Assembly (NCBI GenBank): GCA_025529335.1 | Contig: JAMYHX010000426.1 | Location: forward strand, 1 to 39,006 | DNA: 39,006 bases | Source: Rhizopus sp. PT2906 | Lineage: Eukaryota; Mucoromycota; Mucoromycetes; Mucorales; Rhizopodaceae | Direction: 5' to 3' | Notes under the pieces: model-generated | Told to the model about the DNA's origin: nothing | The model's input: only the letters and a program-made list of their open reading frames with translations | Databases searched by the model: none | In this document: positions 23,712 through 34,587 of the stretch, piece by piece | How the letters are laid out: each line of letters begins with the position of its first letter | Position numbering within the stretch: position 1 is the stretch's first letter | Translations under genes and position numbers: made by a program

Positions 23712-24604
23712 ATGTGGATAGTGCTACTACTGCTATTATTTATTACATGTTCAACAACAGCCTATGTTCAAAACTGCATAGACCCAACAAGTTGTCAGTT
23801 CTTTCCACTTCATAGCTGCTTTGCAACAGAAGAAGGCTTAGTATGCAAAAGCCGAGGTAAAGAAGAAAAGGGCTTGACGATGACATTTAATAAATGTTGC
23901 TTATAGACAAACCGGGATTCGAACTAAATAGGGATCCAGCATATACATTTCTATATTCACAAATAAGCTTTGAAAACGACACTGGCTTGCCTTGTTTTTC
24001 AATACCCATCACTGACCAACTCATAAGTTATGTTGCCTATCGTGGGCCAGAAGTGATCTCTGTGGAGGATTTATCGTTGATAGGAAACTGCAGTAGAACA
24101 TCTTATTGTGATAAAAAGACAAAAACATGCCAACCAAAACGAACTTTGGGATCCCGTTGCCAATACAATATGCAGTGCATGATGGGTGATAGTGGTATTC
24201 CTGGTCATTGTTCGAACAAATCTGTTTGTGAGATAAGACAGGATTTACCGCCTTATTACTATAGCAATACAAGAGAATGGAAAGTGGGTAAAGAATGGCC
24301 AGCAGCTGTGATTGCTCTTATTACTGCAGGTGTCGTCGTAGGCATCATCCTTGCAGTGCGGCACTTTTATCCCAAACTTATAAAGTCAGTGTTGACCAAG
24401 TGGCAAACTAAGAACAGTACAATGCCATCAGCAGATCCAACTATTTATGAAAATGAAGAAGCATGGAATCGTCATCATAAGAGATGGTGGAAACATGTAC
24501 CAGGCGTCAACTGGGTCTATAGTCGATTGAAAAGATCTAATAATAGAGAATATCATCCATTGGACGATCGAACTGAAGAACCACCACCTTATAACGAAAA
24601 CTAG
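23712..24604 (+). CDS. Type I membrane protein with Cys-rich ectodomain and PPPY tail
   Basis: Two exons, 23712-23856 and 23907-24604, give 280 residues. Residues 1-17 are a clear signal peptide (MWIVLLLLLFITCSTTA). The ectodomain (about 18-178) has many Cys residues, including a spaced set around CSRTSYCDKKTKTC and CQYNMQC, and sequons such as NDT and NCS. One membrane helix follows (about 179-201, WPAAVIALITAGVVVGII), then a basic cytosolic tail that ends in EEPPPYNEN. PPPY (274-277) is a PY motif of the type bound by WW domains of Rsp5/Nedd4 ubiquitin ligases. A ligase adaptor or regulated surface protein is therefore an inference; I know no named family. The start is chosen because it opens directly into the signal peptide. 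Its stop lies 15 bp from the lipase stop on the other strand. Confidence 0.85.
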
Positions 24605-24619
24605 GCTTCTTTTTATTAT

Positions 24620-26724
24620 TTATTGCAATAAATTTGAAATGCACTTTTTTGAATCATTATCTAATTCTATTCCCCAGATAGAATGCTTGGACTGAGAACC
24701 AATGACATCGTTGGCTGAACATGTTCTATGAAGGGTATCTTCTATCATCTCCGGTTGCATATTTTCAAGCACATAACCATCCTCAATATCGGGAGACAAA
24801 ATCACTGTTGAATCACCGGCATGCAATAGTCCACACGTCCGTGGAGGTAAACGGGCCATTAGGTCCATATGGTCTGTAATACGAATGACATTGACATCTC
24901 GCGTTGAAAGAGTCTGTAAAAAAGTCTTATTGGCTACACGAGGTGAAAAGATGGTGCAGACCGTGATATGTCTGTTCAACAACAGTTTTGTCGTCCTTAG
25001 GGAGTAAGCACAAAGACAGGCAACAGCTAATGACGAAATAAGTTTAGTGACTTGGTCCCCGCTGATATCATTTAATTACCTCCACCAAGCGAATGTCCTA
25101 TGATCACGACCTTATAGCGAGAAGGCATGGTTGCACAGAGACGCATGAGTAATGTAACCACCTTCATCTCACAACGACGCCAGGCAGTAAGGGCGCACTC
25201 TAGCACCCAAGGAGACGGGTCCTCTTGAGCATCTTCATGGAGCTGACGTTCCATCTTGTCTGCTGAGGGAGTATCAGGTTCGATCCAAGGTGCTGGCACG
25301 AATGATGCGTTTTCAAACATATATTGTGACACGGCCATGCCTGGAAATACAACTAGTATTTCTTCTGCTTCGTTGTCGACAGCAACGTATCCGTACTTTT
25401 GTGGCGAACAATCATCCTCCTCAAGATCTTCTTCTATTGATTCTTCTTCTATACTGCTAATATCACTCGTAGACGCATTTCTTTCTGGAGGTATATACTG
25501 AAAGGCAGAAAAGGCTTGAGGTCGCTGATGCCTAGTAAGGGTATCAAATGCTTTTTTCCTTTCTGGTGCAACTGCAGATGACATTACGATTTGAGATTCC
25601 GTCGGCTTGTTATTGATATAATTGATGTAAGAAATCGGAAACATGACTGTTTGTTGTTCATAGGAACTTGGCTGTGTGATAATCAGGGAGGAGAAAAGAC
25701 GACCTGTTGTTGATGCTGAAAATGTCTCTTGCTTCTTTTGATGTGGCTGAGGGTGTTGTTGAACAGATTCAAGTCCGCATTGGAGAGAACAGTCAGCGCA
25801 TCGAATAGGAATGAGGTCGCATTGATTATTGCTGGAAATGATAGAATCAGGGGGCGATGGTGACATCAGTTTAGCATTGTTCGAATGAGACATTAGCAGC
25901 TCATGGCTACAAAAGGAGACATAGTGACAATATCGCTTGAGTCGTTTCAGATAGGAAGCAGATATGATCTGGTGGGGTATATCATAAAGTAAATGCATAC
26001 TATCAGGCAAGGTATTAGGTGAAGGTGGTAAAGGCTTTGCTTTGGGGATATAATTTGCCGCTTGTATTAAAAGTGCTTTTGGTAACATGAATATGCACTG
26101 ACGATGTAGTAAATTGTGTGAAACGTTCTTTTTACGTCGAACAAAGCGTATGAGCTTTTTTCCCAAAGATCGAGATGGATCCGTGCCGAGAACACCGAGC
26201 ATAGGAGGTTGAAGGTTGAACAAGAGGTCATGGGAAGAGGATGAAAGGAATTTTGCAACGGAGTCATGCACAAGCTGCTCTTCATTAAGATACTGTATCA
26301 ACCAGGCAAACTGTTGCACGGTGAGTTTTAATAATTTGGAGTGCTTCGCGTCTGGGCTCGTGCCTAGGATCACCTGGGTTTTTCTAGGTTCATAATGAAC
26401 ATAGGCTTTGGTATCAAATGAAGATACCACAGAACGAGACGGTAGAAAGGATAGATTATTGGCTTGTAATAGACTGACAGGTCCATGATCATTTCTGGCA
26501 AAATCTGTAGTCAATGTTACTGCTACACCTTCCCTTGCATATAACTCATGGCTTTTATTGTTTAATGAACTTGGTTGCCGGCTTAATGAGCTTTCTCTTC
26601 TTGACAATAGTGATTTTACTCCTCTAAAGATATTTAACGAAGATGATGATGACCTATGCTTTCTTTCAATCATTATTAAATAAAAAAATAAAAAAATAAC
26701 AAAAACAAAAACAAAAAAAGGCAA
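24620..26724 (-). CDS. Class 3 lipase (diacylglycerol-lipase-like alpha/beta hydrolase)
   Basis: Likely hydrolyses acylglycerols. Exons 26724-25080 and 25026-24620 give 683 residues; a second ATG at 26673 would give 666. The nucleophile elbow IIGHSLGG (Ser545) is split by the single intron just after the GGA codon and continues AVACLCAYSL. Then comes DHMDLMARLPP, where a catalytic Asp is expected, and LLHAGDSTV, carrying a plausible catalytic His. Lipase_3 enzymes from secretory pathways are about half this size. The long Ser/Pro-rich N-terminal half is closer to intracellular DAG-lipase-like fungal proteins. From 26724 the protein would begin with a hydrophobic run (FFVFVFVIFLFFYLIM) that could be a membrane anchor or merely a T-rich 5' UTR read as protein. 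The acidic insert before the active site (about 425-445) is probably disordered. Confidence 0.85.
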
Positions 26725-27359
26725 AAAAAATCTAGTTTTAAAGGGCTTCTGTAGCTTGTGTAATCACTCTCTTTCTCTCTCTTTTTTTAGTTTGTATAAA
26801 AGCAAAAGGGGAAAAAGTTTATTACAAAAAGGCTATAATGTTCTTTATGTTATCCTACCAATAATGCAGGGCGCAAGCACACTCTCTGAAGCAGTATCAG
26901 TGCATTTCTTATAATCAGACCAAGAGCTTTCCCTCGCATTTCATTTCATTTCTTTCAATAACCTGAAATACACGTGATGGTCGATAAGAGGTGCTACGAT
27001 GCTACCCATTCTAGTCAACTTTGCATGTTTGTTAGTCCTTGATTGTCATTTGTCACAAGACCCATTGCTGCGAATTGCATTGATAAAGAAAGAAAGAGAG
27101 AAAGAGATTCAACATAAGATATGTTCTAAGACCTGAAAAGTTTTCAAAATGTCTACGAGTTGATACGGGACATTATTGATCGGAGAAAGTGTTGTCTTGG
27201 AAAAAAGACACCCCATGGATCGCCAGAAATTTTTTGCGGGCAGAGGCATTTCCGGACCGGACAATATGCCCCTCCATCCCTTCATGGATTCTGTTGGAAA
27301 CCAAGAGGGAGCTTGACAGTGTAAAGAAATCCTTCCCTTTTCTTATAGATCCTTCCATC
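26725..27359. other. Divergent promoter region, lipase / RPS28
   Basis: About 635 bp between head-to-head genes. It contains a (TC)n/T-rich tract near the lipase start (about 26763-26790), a TACCAATAAT stretch at about 26856 that resembles a CCAAT element, and an AAAGAAAGAGAGAAAGAGA purine block at about 27087-27106. The 27180-27320 part is GC-richer and belongs to the RPS28 promoter or leader. None of these is proven. Confidence 0.4.
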
Positions 27360-27745
27360 ATGGTATGTTACAAGTCATAGTAGAAGTACAAAATAAGGGG
27401 GAGTAGATGACAACAAAGATGGATTAAATGCAATAGATGCAAGATATGAAATGCAGATTATGTGTGGATAGTCATCACTCACCCTTATTTTGTTCCTTTT
27501 CTACTGAGCATAATTCAATCAGATGCATTAACTTCCAATCGTAGGACTCAAAGACTCCCGTTAAGCTCGCTAGAGTTACAAAGGTTCTCGGCCGTACCGG
27601 TTCTCGTGGTGGTGTCACCCAAGTCCGCGTTGAATTCATGGACGATACCAACCGTTCCATCATTCGTAACGTCAAGGGTCCCGTTCGTGAAAACGATATT
27701 CTCTGCCTTTTGGAATCTGAACGTGAAGCTCGTCGTCTCCGTTAA
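27360..27745 (+). CDS. RPS28: 40S ribosomal protein S28 (eS28)
   Basis: Small-subunit ribosomal protein near the mRNA exit region. The gene has an ATG-only first coding exon (27360-27362), a 182-nt intron and a second exon 27545-27745, giving 67 residues, exactly the family length. The protein begins MDSKTPVKLARVTKVLGRTG and ends in the universal LESEREARRLR. Codon choice is visibly more C-ending than in its neighbours (CTC, GTC, CGT, ACC), as expected for a highly expressed gene. An intron directly after the start codon is a common ribosomal-protein gene layout. It is tail-to-tail with the ADIP-like gene, 154 bp between stops. Confidence 0.97.
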
Positions 27746-27899
27746 ATAATCAAGCTCACTGTGTTGATTCGTCAATAATAAATTCAAGTTCCAAAATAAA
27801 TCAACTTGTAAACCACACATACGCACATACATACACACTCATATGTTACATATACACACATATTAGTTGAATCTTTGAATGTAGTTTATTAGATTGGTA

Positions 27900-29749
27900 T
27901 TATCGGCCAGAAGGAGTGCCCATAGATGCTAGTTTATATCGTTTGTAAGGACGTCCAGGCTCATGGCCAGAGACTGAGACAGGTTCGGGTGGGTTGCGTG
28001 GAGGGCTACATTGAGTGTTAAAAGGGAGCTATGTCTTTTATATCATTTTCTTACGATGTATTCTCTTGGCCCAATATCTCTCTTTTTTGTATTTCATATT
28101 TTAGCTGTTTAATTGCCCATTTCTCGGCCTAGCATTTGTCTGTGTAAGTGGGATATGGGATATTCAGCTATGTATTGTTACCTCTAATTGTGCTCTTTGC
28201 TTTCCCAGCTCTTCAGCTGCTTCTGTTATCTTTCGTCTATCTCTCATTATCCTTTTCCTTATTGTTTTATATTTTGCTATATTCTCCAGATCTAATTCTG
28301 TTACGGAGCTCTCGGAACTGTTTATAAAGTTAGCTAAATATTCATTACATAGAAAAACACTTACTCTGATAACACAACTGGCTCAGGCTGAGGCATAACA
28401 GTATCAAAGAAGCCACCTTGTTCAAATCTTTTATAGACTTGCATCTTTCCTTCGTATTCAATTTTCATTGCCTCTTTATAATATTTAGTTGAATGATTAA
28501 TAACAATGCATTAAAGTTACCAATGTTTTGCAGTAAATCTTCCATTGATTGTTCCAAGGATTGAATCGTCTTTTCCTTTTCATGCAGTTGCTCATCTATG
28601 TTTTCATCCGGTCTTTGATCAATTTGATGACTCCATTCCATTCTTAACCTGACCAGCAGATCCTCTACTTCCTTTAAAGCCTCTTTTGCTCCACAGTCCA
28701 TGGGTAAACTAAATCGTGCAATCTCACGTTGAAGATCCCTCTTGTTTATATTGGATTGCTGTATCCTATCTTCTAATAGATGTCTTACTCCTGTATATAG
28801 TTGTATTAATGCTGTTCTTAAATCTTCACTTTCTCTTTTTGCGTCTCTTTCTCTGTTTGTTGCTTTCAATAGTAGATCAGAATACATTGCACGTACCTGA
28901 ATGTGTGTACACCATTAATTTTTTGTCATCTTTCTCCCTTTTTACACTTACTTGAACAACTTCATCATCATCTGCTGCATTATCCATTGTTGCCGCAAAG
29001 TGTGAGTTCATATCGAGTGATGCTACATTGATCTTCATGTGGTTGTTCATCTGTCTTAGTAGTCTCTCTTGTATCTTTGCCATATCTTGTTCGTGTCTTT
29101 TTGTCTCATGCTATTTCTTTTGTTAGCTACATCCATGACGAAACATTCATTGTTGCCTTACCGCATATTGCGCTTTCATATATTGCATATTATTCTTGGC
29201 CTTTGTCATCTCTTCCTTTAGACGTGTATTTTGTGTCAGTTGTCTCTTTTGTTCCTTTTCACTCGCACTACATTATAAGTTTACATACAAAGGGAAATAA
29301 TACGCTCTTACTCTAATTTAGTTTTTAGTTCTGATATCCTCTTGTCTTGAAGCATGTATTCTCGTTTATGATTTGCTAATAATGTCTGTAATTCCTCTTG
29401 ATCCTTATCAAGTTGATTAATTCTTTCTAATAATTGTTGTTTCTCCTGCATGTCTTTCTATGATGACGCTTTAGTAATCTTGCTTTTTAAACCACTGTTT
29501 TCTTTTACTTTTCTATCGTTGATTAATGCATAGATGCAATTGATAATTTTACATTTATCTTCAGGATCAGAAGAATCAACCACGATTGGAACAGGGTATC
29601 CATAAGAAGTTAAAAGTAAATTGACATAATTGACAGAAGTACCAAGTGTCTCAGGGGTACAAAAACTAAATCATGTTTAGCTTGTGTGTCTTTGTGTTTT
29701 GTTCTTCTTACCTTTCTGTCTCATATCTAAAAGCAAGTGAATTATTCAT
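27900..29749 (-). CDS. ADIP/SSX2IP (Msd1)-like coiled-coil protein
   Basis: Relatives anchor microtubule minus ends at centrosomes or spindle pole bodies (animal SSX2IP, fission yeast Msd1). Exons: 29749-29712, 29665-29509, 29457-29312, 29267-29162, 29110-28952, 28896-28521, 28473-28365, 28317-28182, 28128-28055 and 28005-27900, giving 468 residues with all phases agreeing. It opens MNNSLAFRYETESFCTPETL; the FCTPE...SVNYVNLLL...GYP block and KIINCIYALINDR are the typical ADIP N-terminus. The rest is coiled coil (for example EKQQLLERINQLDKDQEEL). The C-terminus is Pro/Arg-rich and ends GTPSGR. The start ATG reads without interruption into the conserved block, so no earlier exon is needed. Confidence 0.85.
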
Positions 29750-29784
29750 TAGATAAAGAAAAGAAAACGAATAACATTTTTTAT

Positions 29785-30009
29785 ATGAAAAAAAGAGCGC
29801 GTATATTCAAACGGCTTAGTTTGGATGCAGGATTGCGCTGTTACATGACTTTAAAAGGTATTATTTTTAATAGATGGAGGAAAATTGCTCTTTATTCTTT
29901 TAGAAATATTAGTTGGTCTAAAGAAGTATGTCTTCAATTGCCTCATTTACTACATGTTACAACCAAAAACAAAGACCAAGAGGATGAATCAACAACACAT
30001 TATGAATAA
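29785..30009 (+). CDS. Small hypothetical basic protein
   Basis: A 74-residue ORF begins MKKRARIFKRLSLDAG 35 bp upstream of, and divergent from, the ADIP-like start. It ends with a charged tail (NKDQEDESTTHYE). It is Arg/Lys-rich at the N-terminus and has no recognised domain. A GGTATT donor-like site lies inside it. It could be a real small gene, part of a spliced gene, or a chance ORF in a promoter. No homology can be claimed. Confidence 0.25.
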   Translation: MKKRARIFKRLSLDAGLRCYMTLKGIIFNRWRKIALYSFRNISWSKEVCLQLPHLLHVTTKNKDQEDESTTHYE

Positions 30010-30395
30010 AAATAAAAATAAGCCTTAATGGAGAATACTACGTCATTCATAAAACAATAATATTCTTTTGTGGTTATTGCTTTTTTTCATAATGTAATAT
30101 CCTTTTGATGGTATCCTCTTTTTTTTTTTTATCTCACTCTTTCTCTCTCCCTTCTTTTTTATTTTTCTTTCTTTCTTGACAATGGATAAAATTGGGTCAA
30201 AGGATAAAGGCTAAAGATAATCCAAATCATGATGTTGTTGTTTGCTCGACACGTTGAAAAAGCTATTTGAACTTGTAACAGTAAAAAGCAATTGAAGCAA
30301 TGAGTCTCTCGTACGCGCAGGAACAAGATTGAAATGCCGAACTTCTTTATATATAATTTGATTGAGCTCAATTTTTTGGTTTGTCTAGTGAATAC
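30010..30395. other. Upstream region of COG4
   Basis: About 385 bp, with a T-rich run (about 30119-30132) and pyrimidine-rich sequence to about 30178. It presumably carries the COG4 promoter and leader. No RNA gene or specific motif was recognised. Confidence 0.45.
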
Positions 30396-33067
30396 ATGCC
30401 CACTGCTACTCTACCAAATCAGTCTCTTATGCAGACAAATATCCTTGATAAGGACTTTGATAGTTTAATCAATATTGACGAAATAAGAGAAAGTTTACGT
30501 CAATTGGACGAAGAAGAAAATCGCATAGATGCTTTTCTTGATGACACTTTAAAGCAGGAATCTATTCTAGATACATCTTTGAATTCACTCAAATCTATAA
30601 AGTAAACTATTCATCCCATCTGCATTTCCTGTTGTAATATATATAAACACGCTTTATCATAGGCCGCAATTAGATACCTTGAAAGTAAAAGCCGCTACAT
30701 TTACAGATACAGTCAGTCAAACAGCCCATTTAGCTGAGGTGATTAGCGATAAAGTAAGACAACTCGATAAAGAACAGACAAGAGCAAAGCTTGCTATCAA
30801 GTATGTAGAAGACGTTCAGGAGTTAAAGTTTTGTATCTCAAGCCTCAACGAAGCGATGCAAAAGAAAGAGTATGACCGTGCAGCACTTTTATTGCAGAGA
30901 GCATCAAAGATAGACTCATCCATCTTGAAAGGATCACTAGCCGAGTTCACAGTGGTAAGACATCATTTATATTTACACGCTTTTGCTTATATTCTACCAA
31001 GCCTACATCAGAGTACCCAGATCATCCAGAAAGAACACTGGCAGAGACCAAAGCAGCACTATTTGATATATTCAGCCGTCGATTTGATGATGCAGTGGCA
31101 GAAAGGAATCAAGCAGACATTACACGTTACTTCAAACTATTTCCTCTCATTAACTGTCAAACAGAAGGATTGGATCAGTATTCACGATTCGTTTGTAACA
31201 TTATTAAATCACGTTGTGCAGATGAAATGAGTGAGGGTTTAGGTAAAGGATAAATAAGAAAGGAAACAATCTGAGCTAAATAGTGTAGAAAGTAACTGCA
31301 CCTACTTATTTTGCTGATGCGTTAACAAGACTGTTTGAAAATATTGCAGTCATCATTGATCAGCACCAACCTCTTGTTGAGATGCACTATGGTAAAGGGA
31401 AAATGTTACGTGTCATTCAACGATTACAAGAGGAAAGTGATAAGCAAGGTGTGGCCATCTTAGATCGATTTCTACAGACGCGTAAATTAGAGACAAAGGT
31501 AATAGATAATGACTTAGGAAAAAATATATCACAATAGTATTCATTAATAATATGGAGTATAGCTTGTTGAAATACAGTGTTTAATGATCGCTATGCTTCG
31601 AAGCGGCAGTACTGTGCCTAGCAGAGCATCACCTAATCCCTCAACATCTGCATCGACTCAAAATAATGATGTTAACAATCCATTGGTTGATCCACGACAA
31701 CTAGATGCCAACCTCTACGAGCTATCCCTCATCAGTCAGCGTACTGTGCTGTTTAATAGCTTTATGAGTGAACGAGCCAGCGATGAAATGGATGTACTTG
31801 CCTCTGATGAAAAAGAACTGGTGATGAAAGGCAAAGACAGTCGGTTCTACGGACCAAACGGATTACTTGCCTCTTCTGGTTTATCGAAACGCGTACATGA
31901 AATGATGAATTCATATCTAGTAATTGACGAGTACCTGCTGAAGAAAAGCATTACCAAAGCAATTCATTTGGATGACTACGATCCAGCCACACCTCACGCT
32001 TCGTCAACATGTGTAGATGACGTCTTTTTCATCCTAAAGACAATACTCAAACGATGCATATCAACATATAAACCAGACGTGATATCTTCTACAGTTCGCA
32101 CTCTACTTAAAGCTTTAGAAAACCAGTATATACACTATTTTCAGCAACACATGTCCACCGTCTTTACTGCACATGATACGACAGGAAGAAACGCAGAAAA
32201 AGTGATTGAAAATGCTAAAATAAGTTACATGGTCGTGTTGAACAATTTAGATATAAGTGCAGATTACACACATCGATTAGCTAAGGAGCTGCAACCTGAG
32301 ATCACAAGGGCCATTTGGCTGGATGAGGAGAATGATGTAGCAAGGGTCACTACATCCATTGACAAGTTTGAAGGAATTGCAGACAAGTTCAATCAGCTAC
32401 TAAAGGTAAGCAAGCAAATAAGAGAAAGAGAACAATAAACTGGATTCTGTATATAGCACGGTGTCGAACAACTAGTGAATCAAGTACTCAAGCCACGTAT
32501 TCGCCCTTTATTTCAAGAATCATATCGTGAAGTTAAATACGTTCTAGAGGAAGATGAGTATAATGAGGCAGATATTGAAGAAAAGTTTGTCAAAAGGTTT
32601 AGACAAGGCTTCAATCATTTGATTCACTTATACAAACGCACATTAACAGAAAATAACTTTAATACCTTGATGGATCTGATGCTAGACATTATCACTGCTC
32701 AGTGGGAACGAATTGTTTCACAGACAAGATTTAATCAATACGGTGCTCTAAGATTTGATAAAGACCTTCGATCTATCATTCTTTATCTATCTTCTATAAC
32801 AGAATGGCTCTCGCGTGATAAATTTACTCGCTTGAACCAGATGTCTACTATACTTAACTTTGAAGAGGTAGCAGTATAATCTGACATTTTAAACGAATAC
32901 TAACATGAAGTGATTATTAGCCCTCAGAGATACATGAACTTTGGGGCAACAGTTCAAGCCCAATTAACTGGAGATTGACAGTAAATGAAGTAAAGAAGAT
33001 ACTTGGCCTTCGTCTGGATTTTGAATCCAAGCTGGCAGATGAGCAGTTCCTTCTTAATACAAAATAA
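30396..33067 (+). CDS. COG4: Conserved oligomeric Golgi complex subunit 4
   Basis: Lobe-A subunit of the COG tethering complex, needed for retrograde vesicle traffic within the Golgi. Exons 30396-30601, 30663-30954, 31002-31242, 31293-31498, 31578-32405, 32457-32867 and 32921-33067 give 776 residues, matching the family (about 780-860). The N-terminal coiled coil (LRQLDEEENRIDAFL) is followed by the helical-rod region. PTSEYPDHPERTLAETKAAL, YFADALTRLFENIAVIIDQH and the late FLLNTK end fit COG4. The start is the ATG at 30396; the frame is open for five codons upstream but has no earlier ATG. Intron branch sites (ATACTAAC before the last exon) are clear. The third splice (31243-31292) has two close acceptor options; the one chosen keeps the frame. 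Confidence 0.93.
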
Positions 33068-33378
33068 ATAACAAAGTAAACAAACAAATGACATTCATTT
33101 CCAGCTTGACGGTACTTTGCCCTTTTATTATTTCGACTACGGTCTCCTCCCACTTGAATCACAAGACATGAACTACAAGAGTGCGGGTTGATAGTGAACC
33201 ATATTGATCCTATTTCGACACTCTTCTTTTCGATCCTGACCACGATAGGTTCTCCTTCTTTATTTTATTCGAATAAGCAATTACCTTTATCACGTTCCAT
33301 AAATTCTACATAAATTATACTCTTTTGTGCTTGTAGAAGTATTTATACATCTTACTATCTGACTTTTTTGAAAAAGTT
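33068..33378. other. Intergenic spacer, no feature seen
   Basis: About 310 bp between the COG4 stop and the end of the broken minus-strand gene. It should contain both 3' ends. A minus-strand open frame overlaps it and the COG4 last exon, but it shows no family features and is treated as a shadow. Confidence 0.45.
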
Positions 33379-34587
33379 TTAGCTTTCTTTGTAAACTTCA
33401 CAATATGTAACAGTTGGTAACAAATACATGACTGCTACGACTACAGGAGCAGCATCTTCACCGGCGACTGACATAGGCATTGAGTGCTGCAAAATACAAA
33501 AAAAGTGAAGTCAGTAAAGAAGCATCATTGGTATGTTGTGTACAGCAAATCTTACTGCTGTATTCAGCTTGTTATGATTTGAAATGGTCAATTAAGTCGA
33601 TGACATGCGAAGTAAATTCTTTATTAAGAAGAGCTGAATATTATATTAAGTTTGAGTGTGAGCTTACTTAGGTAGAGAATCTATGCTTGCTGCTTATATT
33701 ATTGTGGCCACTGACATTATTTATGCTTACCTTTAATGTTAATATAGAGCACAAAGTGTTCTCCAAGACAGGATTTAAACAATTGAGTCGAGGCAATTGA
33801 CCCCAGCTAATCTTTTCGTACGGGTAAAACTTATCCATAAAACGTACAACGTAAAATTCAAATGAAAAGCCTAGACGACATACGCACATACAAGTAATTA
33901 TGAAACAGCACTTACCATATATCAGAGCTCCAAAAATTACGTGTTTGTGGGCGACGCTGATGGTTTTTAAACGAAGATTTAACTGACATTTGGCTGTTTC
34001 CAGCACCCTCACTCTGACCTTGTCTACTTCATACTTGGAATGCCTGGCCATTTGATCTCTCCATTGGCAATTTTGAGTTCAGTACCACAAGCTAGCTTCG
34101 TGCTAAAGGTCAAATCAGGACGGATGGAAACATTATCAGGGTACTTAGAGGAAGTGGCTAAAGATGTGTTATCCCTAATAATTATAATTGTCATGAGTGA
34201 CTCAGAGTAAACCTTTTTTAAAAAAACTTACTACAAAAGACAAACATTTTCTTTTGAGGACCATAGTGTACTAAAAGGCAACTGATACAGTCTTTTCAGA
34301 AAGTAAAGTCGCATTTTTGCAATTTTTATAATACCATTTATACGAAAAAGTGACCAGTCAGCGCGACATCCCTTCCTGGAAATGGTGTACAATCTTAATT
34401 GAGCAGCTGAATTTTTAAAATCTTCTTTATTATTAACAGAATAATCTAAAAGCAATAAACCATCACTGTTCATTGTGGACACAAGAATCTCGATGTTTTG
34501 AAATATAAATGGTGACAGTGTCCTTTGAACTAGTGCGAATTAAATTTGGTGGCACTGTAATATCGTTTTTAAGCTAAAAAGTGTTGT
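33379..34587 (-). pseudogene. Broken gene of unknown family, possibly lineage-specific
   Basis: Protein-like minus-strand segments follow one another with splice signals but need frameshifts. Segment 1 (about 34587-34515) reads ITVPPNLIRTSSKDTVTIYI. A shift leads to segment 2 (about 34517-34235), containing NIEILVSTMNSDGLLLLDY and RINGIIKIAKMRLYFLKRLY. A donor inside CTTTTGTAGTAAG and an acceptor at about 34175 continue it as LLDNTSLATSSKYPDNVS, then GTELKIANGEIKWPGIP. A second shift near 34040 enters KYEVDKVRVRVLETAKCQL, ending ...GALIYG. An intron (about 33916-33872) leads to FSFEFYVVRFMDKFYPYEKI. A last exon may start after TTTTGCAG (about 33490) and stop at 33379. No domain is assigned. 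The GEIK and later Lys/Glu pattern is faintly reminiscent of PD-(D/E)XK-like folds, which is only a guess. Confidence 0.5.

Noticed and set aside
25265..25290. GGTTCGATCC, resembling a tRNA B box
   Set aside because: Lies inside lipase coding sequence, with no A box or cloverleaf around it.
5813..33067. A secretory or lipid gene cluster (ABC transporter, DPAP, GLTP, lipase, COG4)
   Set aside because: Genes lie on mixed strands with separate promoters among unrelated housekeeping genes; proximity alone does not support a pathway.
32917..33243. 108-residue minus-strand ORF overlapping the COG4 last exon
   Set aside because: Antisense of conserved COG4 coding sequence; treated as a shadow.
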